64,000 nt of DNA, taken from positions 1,178,001-1,242,000 of the forward strand of contig JH720293.1 of the NCBI GenBank assembly GCA_000231825.2, read 5' to 3'. The notes beneath the pieces were generated by a model. It saw nothing but the letters and a program-made list of their open reading frames with translations, did not search any database and was not told the DNA's origin. The stretch's first letter is position 1. Each line of letters starts with the position of its first letter. The position numbers and the translations under genes are program-made. Source of the DNA: Tetrahymena elliotti 4EA (taxonomy: Eukaryota > Ciliophora > Oligohymenophorea > Hymenostomatida > Tetrahymenidae). This document shows positions 25,421 to 37,685 of the stretch, one piece after another.

Positions 25421-26681
25421 TCAAATAAATAATATTATGGCATGAAGTAGATATTGGGTAGAAAATTTCTATTAAATTGATAGTAATTTACTCTGATATT
25501 GCCCCTCATTTTGTGGTAGGTATAGATGATATTACTATTTTTAAATTTCTTAGTGATCAGCCTAATATATATCGTTGCAATCCATTTCCTCTTCATCTTC
25601 ATAGGAATTATGATAATTTTAGCGTTTAATTGCATCATCACAGCTTTTAGAAATTTATTTTCTCTCAAAACGACGAATCATCATAGTTTAAGTAGATTCT
25701 TTTTGAGAAAGACTGTTTAGATTGCTTAAGTGATGATTTCTAGTTATCTGGTATTAATTGCAGTGATGCATTTAATGGTCATTTAACTATATATTCTATT
25801 GTCCATATATTTAATACTGTTGCTATTACTACACAGGGTATCTATGATGAAGAGGAATGTGTTAATTATTCCTTCCTTCTTAAATAATTTTTTGTACCTA
25901 AAATGTAAACGATAATATAATTATTAGTTAAATCTTGACAATCCAGCATTTATTTTATATGATAAAAGTAAATTTTTATTTACCATTTATTCCTTAGTAG
26001 CTCTACATTATTCTAATTCTTTGATTTATAAGTGCTGTTTATATTATTTAATAAAGGAATTTTAGAAAAATCAAATATGTTTGCAAACAATAAAATATCA
26101 TAAAAGCTAAAACGAAGTAGCAGTGCTACCATTCTATCACTGATCCTCTTTCACTCAAAAATAAATAAATTATCAAATATTTTAATAAACTTGCCTTTTA
26201 ACTTTAGCGAATCATTTAGAGCTCTTCAGCGCTGAATTCTTGATGCCTATATTCCATACCGTATTAATAAACACTCGCATTTATTTGAGATTCATCGTCT
26301 ATGTAGTCATTTTAAATTTAATTGGCACATAATTTGCCTCTCAATTCTTGCTACTATTTTAAGAGTTGTGCTTCATCTTATGCTTGTTTTAATAATTATT
26401 CTGCCTTAAGCCCTTAATTAACCTTTGAGTTGTTTGCATTATTCTTTCTTCTATTTTTTTTGCCCATATTAGACTCTATCTTAAAGGAATTTGCTTTTTC
26501 TTTGTATACACTATTAATTTAATTAGGTATAAATACCTTTATTTTGTTTTCTTAGTTTGTTTAATTAATTAAGTTTTTTTGCTAGCTTTAATTAGATGCT
26601 GCTGTATTTCTTCCTCATATTTTCATTCATTCTATTCACATATATTCATCAATTTACATACATAAAAGCATGCTTGATCAT
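25421..26681 (-). CDS. Unrecognised 314-aa Q/H-rich protein with N-terminal coiled coil
   Basis: Five exons (26681-26658, 26613-26537, 26510-26195, 26034-25984, 25897-25421) keep phase throughout and end at TGA 25423-25421. The first exon is only 24 nt (MIKHAFMY). The third intron needs a GC donor (AAAG|GCAAGT) and a normal AACAG acceptor; a GT donor does not keep the frame. The protein has a Lys/Gln-rich helical N-terminus (LKAEQLLKQAQDEAQLLKQQ), a conserved-looking middle (YGMEYRHQEFSAEELQMIR), and a Gln/His/Tyr-rich C-terminal half with an acidic patch (SYEDEEEMDCND). No enzymatic motif is seen. The function is unknown. Confidence 0.72.
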
Positions 26682-27566
26682 TAACTATTTATTATAAGTG
26701 GAAATAATTTAATTCATCAATCATCTTTAAATAAGAATTGATTTCACAAAAGAGCAAAAAAATCAAATAGATCAAAATATTAATTAGTAAATTAAAATAC
26801 ATATTTTAGACAAATAATTGAATATTAATACCAAATATATATATTTAATTCTTATCAAACTTCCTTGTTTTTTCTACTTACTTCAACCAAAAGCATACCT
26901 AGAAACAAATTCACATTTTTATTTCACTAAATAATACTTACTGTAAATCCACTAAAATATCATGGAAGTTTTTAAGATAAATTCAAATCAGAAATTATTA
27001 AAACCCCCCTGATAACATAAAAATTAAAATTAAAATTAAATTACAAAAGAGAACACCAAAAAAGAATTTTTTAAAAAGTAATACCTACATATTTTCATAT
27101 TTTTGATAATAGCTGTTTAGATAGTTTTTGTTTTATTTAATAAGAACAGAAAAAACACGATTAAATTTTAAATAGATGCTTTGAGTTTTTGCTTTTTTGG
27201 TTAGAAAAAACATATTTTTTACATAAATTTAATGTTCAAGTAAACAGCGAAGATTAGCAAAATTAATAAGGAAGATCAATCAAATAATTTTCATTAGTAA
27301 TATTTCAATTAACGAAAATTCTTTTGATTAGTATCATACTGTTTAAAATTTCAAAAGCTGTATTAAAATAGACTATTTATTATTCAACTAATTATTTACG
27401 ATGTGATAATTAAATTAAAAACTTTTTAAATTCAATTAAATTTCTTTTTTTCTTTTATTATTAATAATTTGTTAATTAATGAATTAAGCTTAATATGATA
27501 AATACTTTTAATTCAAGAAAATAAATTGTTTGTAAAAGAGCACACTAAAGATTTATTTTTTTTTAA
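26682..27566. other. Divergent intergenic region
   Basis: About 885 nt of AT-rich DNA between a minus gene (start 26681) and the plus-strand frame starting at 27567. No distinct element is recognised. Confidence 0.4.
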
Positions 27567-28151
27567 ATGGATACTTCTCGCTCTAAAGATTAAATTTATA
27601 ATTAGAGTTATGTAAAAAGTGTGCGAATAGTAAATAATTATATAATAGATATTTTTTGAGCAATGAAATCATAAAAGGCAGGATTTAATTTAACCTTTTA
27701 AGGATATTTACTATAAATTGATCTTAAAGGGATTGAACAAGTCTAGTTTGAATAAGAATACTAAACCCTATCAGATATCGAAGAAATCAATATCTTAGAT
27801 TTTAAAATAAAAATCAAAAACATATTTTAAAATGATGAAAATTAATAAATAATATCTAATTAATTAAATATGAATTAATTTTTAAAAAATTATTTAAATG
27901 AATAATGTAAAAATTAGAATAATAAAATTGATCTTATTCATTCTCTGCAAAATTTTGAAACTTAATTCAGATAGTAAGCTCTTAAATGTTGACCAACTAT
28001 GAAAAAAGATCTTTTTAAGGTGAATGAAAACAAATAAGTCTAGTTCTCAAATAAATTAACTCTTATAACTTTAAAAAAATTAATAAAGAAAATATTAAGA
28101 AAATATTTATTGAGCTATTTTGAAAGTAATTATTAATTTAATTAATTTTGA
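27567..28151 (+). pseudogene. Open frame of 194 codons interrupted by two in-frame TGA codons
   Basis: A single frame runs from ATG 27567 to a final TGA at 28149-28151. It is interrupted by TGA after ...NNYIIDIF (27657-27659) and after ...RQQALKC (27990-27992). All three segments have coding character: Gln, Lys, Asn and Ile mix, DLKGIEQVQFEQEYQTLSD, then PTMKKDLFKVNENK after the second TGA. Both TGAs sit where Trp would read naturally (IF-W-AMKS, KC-W-PTMK), so they look like TGG to TGA changes. No intron with matching phase removes them. It is either a young pseudogene or a gene whose UGA is read through. The middle segment alone (27663-27992) could be a 109-aa ORF. The family is not recognised. 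Confidence 0.55.
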
Positions 28152-28225
28152 ATTATGTCTAAAAGTTGTATTCTTTATTATACATGTATATAAAAGAGTT
28201 GATACAAATAAAAAAGTATTATATA

Positions 28226-29849
28226 TCAATATTATTTGTGTTTGAAGTTCTCAGCTAATTTTACTTATTAGCTGAATACTGATACCTTGGGAGTTTTTGA
28301 GAATGCATATGAAGGAGATCTTTTTCCTGTAATGTTTGAAGAATTTTAAAAGTTTCTTGTACTTTAAGATCCAGCATGGAATTAATTTTTTGGTTGCTTG
28401 CTATTTAAATCTTCATTATTGTCATCACAGTAAAAAATATTATCACCAAAGTTTTTTTTCTAGCTATTTGTATAAAATTGTGTGGCTGAATTTCTTAAAT
28501 ACTATTTTTATAAATCTGCTTGTTGATTTGCAAAGCTGTAAATATCTTTATGAATAGAACCTGATTGTTATTTATTTTCTCTTTACATCTTCAGATTTTA
28601 AGAAGATATTTATGCAGAAGAGGATTTTTCTTTATCTTATAATTATATTTGTGCTACTTTATCTTAGAATTCTTAGGGTTTCAAAGTGCTAAATTTCCTA
28701 TCAAAATGTTAATTTCTATTTTGCTAATAGTTACTTTCTATTGGTAGTCCTTGCTTTAAGCTTTATTACCCCTCCAACATATCTTTCATCATCCTTAATT
28801 AAACTAAATCAGTTTCATTTGATTATTCATGAAGCTAACCTTCATTAGGTTCATTTTAAACAACTCTGGAAATGTTAACTGAACTTATACTTTCTTTCTT
28901 TATTGGTAAGGGCTTTATGACTTTATCTAAATCAGGATAATTTTAAACAATCCATTCCAAATTTTTTTACAAGTTTACTACGCTCATATTGCTCTTAGCT
29001 TAACTCTATGCAAATCCCTAAACATAATTAAACAATTTTAATATAAAATATCAAATTTGATTTTAAAGCTTACTGTTTATTCATAGTTAAGGTACCTATT
29101 TAGCTTCTCTTATTGGTCTTCCATGAAAGATTCACGAATTAAATCTTCTCTAGATTTCTATGAAAGTATATCTTACTTCTTAGAAATTAAATTTTCATAT
29201 TACTAACTAATGGGTGTAATTTTGCTAAAATCTTATCTTAAATTAGAAGAGTAGTTATTCATTTATCTTTGTTGATTTTAGCTTTACTAGACTAAATTTT
29301 AAATATTTTCTTCTAACTTTTCTTAATTTTATTGGCTATTTTCATTAGCTAGCTAGGCTTTTAAGTTTTAAATTGTATCAATACTCATCCTTTCTTCTCT
29401 TTAGTCCTTTTAATTACCTTAAAGTAAATTAGCAAAAAAAAAACTTTTGAAAATAATAATATACTATTGGTTTATTCTATCAGTTTACTTGCTTAATTTA
29501 AGCTGTCTCTTTGAAATTCTTGTTGGACTTTGTTAAAAAACAATACCCAAAGATAATCTTAAATGGAGTTACAAATAATTTAAAAGTTTGATTTAAATAT
29601 TAGAGAATTTATTTAGTATTTTTCTATAAAATCAAACTTTTCTACTTCTAAATCATAAAACTTTTTTAATTCTTAAATTGTAAACTGATACTCGCTATTC
29701 ATAACATTGTAGAATAAATCATAAATCTAATTGACATATCCAACATAGTCTAGCTTTCTAAATATTTGATTGGCCTCTTAGTATTTTGCTATATCTTGCT
29801 AGAGTCTAAATGAAAGATCCTAACTATAACTAAAGAGTTATTCAGTCAT
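28226..29849 (-). CDS. Unrecognised 506-aa coiled-coil protein
   Basis: Three exons (29849-29465, 29417-29074, 29017-28226) are consistent in phase. The N-terminal 130 residues are helical with many aromatics (FRKLDYVGYVNQIYDLFYNV, FTIQELKKFYDLEVEKFDFI). A Gln/Asn/Glu-rich coiled-coil middle follows, then a Ser/Asn-rich, probably disordered C-terminus with basic Ser-Pro motifs (GKRSPSYAFSKTPK) that could be phosphorylated. No known domain was recognised. The start is the first ATG after a stop-rich leader, and the stop is TGA at 28228-28226. Confidence 0.8.
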
Positions 29850-30843
29850 TTTTTTTTGAAATCTTTTTTTGGTATCTTTTTAATTTTAAATAATTTATTT
29901 ACTGAGTTATCATAATTACAAAATTAACTAATAACTGGAAAAAAATCTGAATCAGAAATTTTAATTGCTCAATAATTAATAATTCCATTTCAAAATAATT
30001 AAAATAAAAGTTGATTGAAAACTGAAATAATTTTTGAGAAAAATAGCATGACATTTCGGTTTATAAATATTTTTATTACAATCATAATTCTAAAAAAAGA
30101 TAATTTGGTGCTAAAATTATTTGTTTGAGAAAGAATATTTACTTATGTTCATAAAAAAAATAATTAAAAAGTATTAAAATAGCTTGATATGATACTAAAA
30201 TTTAAATTCAATTATCAGTAAATGCTGAAAAATTAAGTATCATCAGAACATTTCTATTTAATTAAGAAAATACTGGATTTACATAATCATAATTGAATTA
30301 AATTTTATGAAAATTTAAGATAAGTATCAAATGATGTATTTTAAAAATAAAACTTTTGTAGTTAACAAAAATACTAAAAATTGAATGGTGATTAAGTGAT
30401 TATCATCCTAATTAAAACAAAAAGCTTAATATTTTATAATATTATACAATTTACAAATTTGGTCATCCCTGATCCTTTTTCAAAATATTTACTAGATTCA
30501 ATGGTTTTAAAATACTTCTCAGATAAATATTTTTTAAATAAATTTTATACTTTCAATAGGTTGAACTAATTTTTAATGCTTTTTGTGTGAAAAAATAAAG
30601 ATATGAAAATTAACAAATTTTTATGCTTTTTTGATAAGAAAATACATAAGAATTTTCATATAAAAATCGAGTTTTTGGATGAAGTAAAAATGAACTTTTT
30701 AATTTGTTGAATCTGAAAGGATGAATGATACTAATGATATAGATAGATAATTGCTTACTAAAAATTACTGTATAATAAATTTATATTTAATACTCTGATA
30801 TGATTGATAAACGTTAAAAAAACTTTTATAAAATTAGTTGTAA
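29850..30843. other. Intergenic region
   Basis: About 1 kb of AT-rich DNA between two minus genes. It carries the promoter of the 506-aa gene and the 3' UTR of the V-ATPase gene. I see nothing else in it. Confidence 0.45.
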
Positions 30844-33502
30844 TCAGTTATCTTCTTCATCACCCCTTTTAGCGTAGTACAAATCCTTGGTTGATTGTTT
30901 AATCTTTTTAAGCTTCTCAGGAGGGAAAATTCTGAGTAATTCCCAAGCTTTGTTTAAGGTTTAGAAGATGGTTCTAGATTCGTATTGACCCTATTATGTT
31001 AAAAGTAGAATTAATATGTGGTAATTTTAATTTAAGAATAGATTACTTGAGAAATATATTTAGATTCGAAGTTCTTTAAGAATTCAAGATAAAGGTGATC
31101 TTCTTCATTAAGAGCTTCTTCACCGACGACGGCCTTCATAGCAGCAGTATCCTTACCAATAGCGTAAGCAGCATAGAGTTCATTGGAGACATCGGGATGG
31201 TCGACTCTGGTCATAACCTTACCGTGATCATCAACACCAATAGCAGACTTCATGAGACGAGAAAGAGAAGGCAAGACATTGATGGGAGGATAAATTTACT
31301 TATTATGTAATTAACGATCAATGAAGATTTAACCTTCAGTAATATAACCAGTCAAATCGGGAATAGGATGGGTAATATCATCAGAAGGCATAGTAAGAAT
31401 AGGAATTTAAGTGATGGAACCATTAACACCTTCGACTCTACCAGCTCTTTCATAGATAGTGGATAAATCAGTATATAAATAACCAGGATAAGATCTTCTA
31501 CCAGGGACTTCTTCTCTGGCAGCTGAGACTTCTCTCAAAGAATCAGCATATTATGACATATCAGTTAAGATAACCAAGACGTGCATTTCTCTTTCATAAG
31601 CTAAATATCTATAATTTTATAAATTAAATTTTAATTTTTAATCAAAAATTATTTTATTCCTTTTGCATTAATTTGTTTAATCATTTCTATTTTCTTTTGG
31701 CTAAATCTTAAAGAATATTTTATAAGCTAATATATTTGTTGTAATCAATCTAAAATTTTTATGGTAACTTAGCCATCCTTTTAATTAGTTAATATATTTA
31801 TTGATTTCTTTGCTTTTTTCTTTTTATTTTTTGATTGATTCATTAAGAGTAGTAATGAGATTTCTGTTTAGAAAAGCTGAAAAAGTTGATTATTGAAAGA
31901 TGATTTTTATTGAGTTAATTAATTAATAGGATAAGGTAAATATTAAAATTGAAGAGCTAAGCTATTTTGGGTAAAAGAATTAAATATACACTTATCCTTA
32001 ATTAAATTAATTAATATATTTGTGTGTAGGTTAGTGAGTTATTGATTCTGTTTTAATGCGTATCTTATTTTTATGTCAATTCTAAAAATCATATTAATAT
32101 ATATTAATTACTCAGCAGCGGTCAAAGAAAGACGAGGAGTAATGATACGTTCAATAGTAGGATCATTAGCAAGATTGAGGAAAAGAAGAACCTTTTCCAT
32201 GGAACCGTTAGATTCGAAATCTTGTCTGAAGAAACGAGCAACTTCCATATTAACACCCATAGCACCGAAAACGACAGCGAAGTTTTCTTCGGAGTGATCT
32301 AAGACGTCCTTACCCTTAACCAAAGAAGCTTAACGCACAATTTAAGCACCGATCTCATTATGGGGAAGACCGTTAGCAGAGAAAAGAGGAATCTTTTAAC
32401 CTCTAGCAATAGAAGTCATACAATCAATAGCAGAAATACCAGTTTGAATCATTTCCTTGGGATAAACTCTGGAGTAAGGATTAATGGGTTGACCATTAAT
32501 ACTTTCGAATTTTTCAGCCAAAACAGGTGGACCCTTATCAATAGGAGTACCAGAACCATTGAAGACTCTACCTAACATTTCTTCGGCAATGGGCATTTAT
32601 AAGGTTTCACCAGTGAATTCACAGTGAGTATATAAACTATCGATACCATCAGTACCTTCAAAAATCTTTTATAATGTTAAAATTAATTGTGATTAGTTTT
32701 ATGCAATAATTTTTTTTTTATTGAAGCAACTTTGTTTGTAATCCTTTTTGTTGCCTTTTAATCTAAATACTATTTACCTAAACGACGGCCTTTTTACCAC
32801 TGATTTCGAGGACTTAACCTTTACGGATAGAACCGTCAGCTAAGCAAACATTAACGATTTCAGCGAACCTTTTTGATAGAAAAAATAAAATAAGTAAAGC
32901 TACTTTAAAATATTAGAAAATAAGTTCATTCTTCAATCTAAGTATCAAAAAATGTGTTAAGTTGATTCAAAAAACCACCACCCATATAAAAATGGCAATC
33001 TATCACATGATTACAGTCTAATTTAAACTTAATCTACTATTTAGCTTTATTAGTTTACTTTCAACTTCCTGCTTTGAAAGGTGTTCATTAGTATTTCTAT
33101 TTGCTGCTTTAATTATGTTCTTATTATAATTTATTTTTGCTATCTGGAACTTATATGGAATACTAAAGCCATCCATCCATTTTATTGGTGATTTGTTGTT
33201 TGAATTGATACTGTCGTACCGTTAACAAAGAATAGAATTAGAATTTTACAAGTTTATTATGAAAAATAATTTCCATAGAATGAAAAATGAACCTATTTAT
33301 TTTATTTATTATTTCGATTTGCATAGTAGTGCTAATTGTTGAAATTGAAATGTTATAATTACTTAGGGAATTTGACATTATCGAGGATAACCAAAGGACC
33401 ATCGACTTTGCAAACTGTTCTGTAATCAGCACGAGGAGCAACATTATAATCTCTAGATGCTGCTGCTGCGTGGATCTTAGCAGCTATAGGATCAGAAGAC
33501 AT
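30844..33502 (-). CDS. VMA2: V-type proton ATPase subunit B (Vma2)
   Basis: Five exons (33502-33363, 32868-32778, 32665-32112, 31608-31047, 30990-30844) give 497 aa, the normal family length. Subunit B is the non-catalytic nucleotide-binding subunit of the V1 head. It alternates with subunit A and helps drive proton pumping into contractile-vacuole, lysosomal and phagosomal membranes. Diagnostic stretches are [38 protein letters not shown], the degenerate P-loop region [54 protein letters not shown] sequence (here [19 protein letters not shown]) and [20 protein letters not shown]. Nothing is missing. Intron positions differ in length (106-503 nt). Codon bias indicates high expression. Confidence 0.97.
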
Positions 33503-34563
33503 TTTTCTTCTTTTTCTTTTTTATTTTTATTTTTGTTTTTTTATTTATATTTTATTATAATAAATAAAATTTTTTATTAGGATTTCATCCCTATAGCCAA
33601 ATAATTGCTTGTTCCACCTTAATTAATGAGCCAAACAAAGCTATAGTAAAGCAAAAAAATAAGATAATGCACACATTTCTTTTCTTTTTTCCCATCCCTT
33701 CTTCTATCTTTATTCATCGATTCTTCCTTATTTTATTTTTATTTTTGATTAATCCATCTATCTATCATGCCATTATTATTAACTCACATATTATCTATCT
33801 ATCTTTTTATATTTATTATTAACTCATAAATCTTTCATTATAAAATCATTCACTTTTCTTTATTTTCATCGTCTCTTTTTTTCTTTTATTTTTCTTTTTG
33901 TTTGTCCAATCCCATTAATTTAATTTACGAGTGAATGAATGTTCATTCTTTGCTGATAAACATATCTTAACAAAAATAATAAGTATCATGCAGCAAAATT
34001 GCTGCTTTAACAAATTTAATAATCTTATTATCAATCAATTATTATTAATCTTATTTTTGATAAAATTTTATTTGGTTTTTAACATTTCTAATGTTTATTT
34101 GTTTGTTTTTTAACAAATACAAAAATTTCTCATCGAATTTCTTCTTGCATATCTTTAGTTATCTAACAAAAATTTGCGAATTCTAAAGATAAATTTCTTT
34201 TATCCAATCTTTTTAATAAAAATATTTAGTTAAAATTTTATTATGAAATAAAAAGAGTGTAAATTTTTAATTGAAATAATTAATACACATAATAAAATAA
34301 TTATGTTTCAATAAATAGTATAGATATCATTTTTAATATTACAAATGTTTTATAAAATATTTACTTATATAAAAATTAATTAAATTTATTTATTTATTTT
34401 ATTTATTATAAAGTAAAACCTTATTTATTTAGTATTAAATTAAATCATGGAGATTTTTCATAGTAAAGTAATTTTATTAAATTATTATTTAATCTTCAAT
34501 TATTATTATTATAATTATTTTCTTTTTAATTTATATTTAATTTACTGCTCATAAAGACATTTT
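33503..34563. promoter_or_regulatory. VMA2 promoter region with pyrimidine tract and ATCT microsatellite
   Basis: The plus strand just beyond the VMA2 ATG is a long T/C-rich tract (about 33505-33545). It is followed by small clusters of ATCT repeats at about 33756-33766 and 33790-33805. These may be a poly-purine promoter element of the minus-strand gene. No TATA box can be singled out in such AT-rich DNA. Confidence 0.4.
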
Positions 34564-36221
34564 TCAGAAAGATACTGAATGAAGTCTATAAATAAGAAAA
34601 TTGGTATCTACTTTGTCTTACTCTTCTTTTTCTCCTTCAATTTTAGAGTCATTATAACTTTAGATTACACCCAAAATATTTTAATAATTATTTTTAAATA
34701 TTTATTTTAGTTTTTCATCCTATTTTTCTTAAATTAAATTTATGAATAAGTCTATGATAAGGAAAGCTTCTTTTCTAATTGCCTAGTCTTCACATGCAGC
34801 AAATTAAAGAATTATTTTCAGGTTTTCCTTTTACAGATATTAAAAATTATAAAAGTATTTTAATTTGAAAATATTTTACTATGTTTAAGAAGTGATCTGC
34901 AAATGAATGATATAAAGAATCGTTTAATATCTTGTATAAAATCTATATTTAAATATTTATTTTTATATCATTATAAATTCGTTTAAAAAAAATAAATTGA
35001 ATTAATCTATTTAACTTTAAATAATTTTTAAAAATTACTTTTAATATCATTCTAACACTGGTATAGTTTTAATTGTCTTGCAAAATTTATCTAAATGCTT
35101 TCTCAACCTTTTATTTATATATCTTAATATAGTATCAATTATAAAATTATAAAGTTACTTCATCTTATTTTTCTTTTAACAATTTAGATGCAACAGTTTT
35201 AGTCTCTGGATTTATTTTATTTAAGAAAAATTTCTATTTAAAATAAAAGACAATTAATATTTTTAAAAACTAATAGTTTAATAAAAAAAATATTTGCTTA
35301 CATTTAACACTTCAACAGCCTCACACTAGATTATGAAATTATTTGAATTTATATGGCTAAATATCTTATTAATTAGGTTGATTGATAGAATCTCACTGAA
35401 TATCTGTTTTAATAAAAGATTTTTATAAATGATGTTTACATGTTTAATTTACTTCTTTTGACTCTGAAAGTATTCTTAGTACACTTCCAACAAAAAAGCT
35501 CATTTAATCAAATCTTTTTTTTGATAATTAAATTAATTAAATGTTTTTTGGAAATAAATTACTTATCAGACAAGTCATTAACAATATTTTAAATATTTTG
35601 TGTTTTTAAAAATATCTCAGCTGTGTAAACAGAATTTCTTATAACACCTTCTTCATCCAAAAAAGATTATTATAAAAAGTTCATTAGGGTCTTTTTATCT
35701 TCGAATTCTAGAATTTGTGGATTTTTAATAAGAATGAGAAGGGATTTGTTAAAAAATTCAGAAGAAATAAGCTCATTTCTTTTATTCTAATCTTTCTGCT
35801 ATTAATTAAATTAAAATAAATCACAAATGTTAATTTTTGGAAATGTAGAAATATTTTTTTAATTAAATTATTACATCTAAAAAGATCTCCTAACACCTCT
35901 TAATGTACTTATTCATTTTTTAATGTTTCTTTATAATACAATGTTAAAATTGAAGAACATTTTAAAAAAATAAATGTTGCAAATACTTTATTCGATTTTT
36001 AGTCATTAAGATAAGCCTCTATGGATTAAAGGAGGCAGCATGAAATTTGATAGACTGATTTATGTTTCTTGCCAAAAAAATTAGCATGATCTGAAAGTAC
36101 TTTTTTTACTTCTATTTCTTAATTTTAAAACAAAATTCAATTTAAAATAATAAAATATTTTGTAAAAAGTATCTAAGATAACGAATTTACTTTGCTCCTA
36201 GTTAAGCTTTTGGGTTAACAT
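34564..36221 (-). CDS. Mo25/CAB39 scaffold protein
   Basis: Several small exons separated by short introns. The protein aligns in order with Mo25. The N-terminal signature FFGKKHKSVYQISCCLLQSI (Mo25 has PFGKSHKS) is followed by a helical repeat with LLILIKNPQILEFEDKKTLM (Mo25 LVADLQLIDFEGKKD). Next come ILQDNQNYTSVRMILK, NDSLYHSFADHFLNIENLKI (Mo25 [20 protein letters not shown]), then EDQAIRKEAFLIIDLFINLI (Mo25 IQFEAFHVFKVFV) and a final NILGVIQSYNDSKIEGEKEE. TGA is at 34566-34564. Mo25 is an armadillo-like adaptor that activates STE20/LKB1-type kinases. In ciliates and yeast it also works in NDR-kinase/Mob polarity and division pathways. Exact splice sites and the start are uncertain. ATG 36221 is used, but an in-frame upstream exon (about 36270-36390) is also open. 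Confidence 0.78.
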
Positions 36222-37685
36222 ATCTAATTATTGCTTTTTAAAAGACGACCTTTGAAACGAATATACTTTTTTTACTTTTACTTTAATATTAATGTTTGCT
36301 TATAAATTATTTACTTAAATGTTCAATAATAGCCAAATTTTTATTACGAATTTTTATAATCAAATTTTTCTAAAATTGAATTTCAAGAACATCATTAAAT
36401 GCAGCAGCTGGTCTAAAATTTTGGTATTTTATTACAGCTCATTTATAATATATAATATTCAATTGGTTTTTTCATACATTCATGGTTCTACCACTCTAAA
36501 TAATTAAACTTTTTACCATCATGTATATAAATTGGATAAAAATAGGACAATTAATTTAATTTTTTATGAAATAAATTTTCAAAATGAAATCACTTAAAAC
36601 TAGTGAGTAAAAGCAAGCACTATTTTTGAAACATAAAACAATAATTAGAAATGTAAACTCTATTAATATTTTTAAAAAAATGAAATATCTGTAGGAGAAT
36701 TTAAATTAAATAATAATAATTTGAAAAAAGCTCTAAAGCATTAAAAATACTAACTAAAATAGATTAATTTTTATTAAGCCTAGAGTAATACATATTTATT
36801 AATGGAAAATATTCTTAAAATATTCATTTTAAAATAATTAAAACATAAATTTTGAGAATTATAATCTCTATAATGAGAAATAATAATAATATTCATAAAA
36901 TTTACTTTTTTGATCATCAAGAAATTATCAAAACTCCTCTGTCTATTTGTTTACACTTACTGATTATTTAATGAATCTTTTAATTTAAAATTCGAAGGAA
37001 AATTATATTATGAGATCTTTAAAAAATATCAATTTATTTTTATTTTTTAGAAAATGAATTTAAGATCAATAATTTAAATCTCCAATTTTTAAAAATATTT
37101 TTTAGATAAATTAATAATTATACAAGTATTTCTAATATAGATTCATCCTGATAGATAATCATTCATTCTAAATTGACCAAGAACAAAAATAATTTAAAAA
37201 AATAAAAATTAAAGTATGTACAATAATATGCAATTAGAATAAATCAATTTGATAGTATTGAAAAAAACATAAATTATCTTCTAGATTATAAAAAATAAAA
37301 AATAAAACTATTTTTCTATCATTTTAAACCTTAATCTCCTAAAATTTAAAAAAAATTACCATTATAAATTTGCAATTTATCGATTTTGATGTAAAAGCAC
37401 TATTTATGATATAATTTACACTAAAATTTTGTTATTCTTTGAACAATATTCAATAAAATATATATTTTTTATTTATTAGCATTTATTTAGGTATCTTTAA
37501 GAATACTTATAAGATTTTTATATTTAAATTTTTAGAGAAAATTGTATGATATGAGTGTGTAATTTAAAGTATTTTGAAAAGATACAAAAAATTATATACT
37601 ACTATAAAAATTGATGAACATTTAATTACATAACTAAAATTGCAATTATAATGCTTTAATTTAAAATTATTTTTATCTGACTATT
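36222..37685. other. Intergenic region, possibly with a 5' exon of the Mo25 gene
   Basis: At about 36270-36390 the minus strand encodes FRPAAAFNDVLEIQFQKNL and splices in phase into the Mo25 reading frame. It may therefore be an N-terminal extension. The remaining 1.2 kb is AT-rich without coding or RNA signals. Confidence 0.4.

Noticed and set aside
25330..25445. Plus-strand frame ending NYLEANYQREFQRELKEK
   Set aside because: It looks coding, but no upstream exon joins in phase and it overlaps the 3' end of the minus 314-aa gene. Left unannotated.
31095..31310. Plus-strand ORF over the V-ATPase gene
   Set aside because: Antisense shadow of the well-supported VMA2 exon. The same applies to 32073-32297, 32360-32575, 11095-11313, 11496-11831, 11877-12089 and 58536-58841.
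36319..36507. Plus-strand 62-aa ORF
   Set aside because: Antisense of the possible Mo25 5' exon. Composition is F/I/N only.
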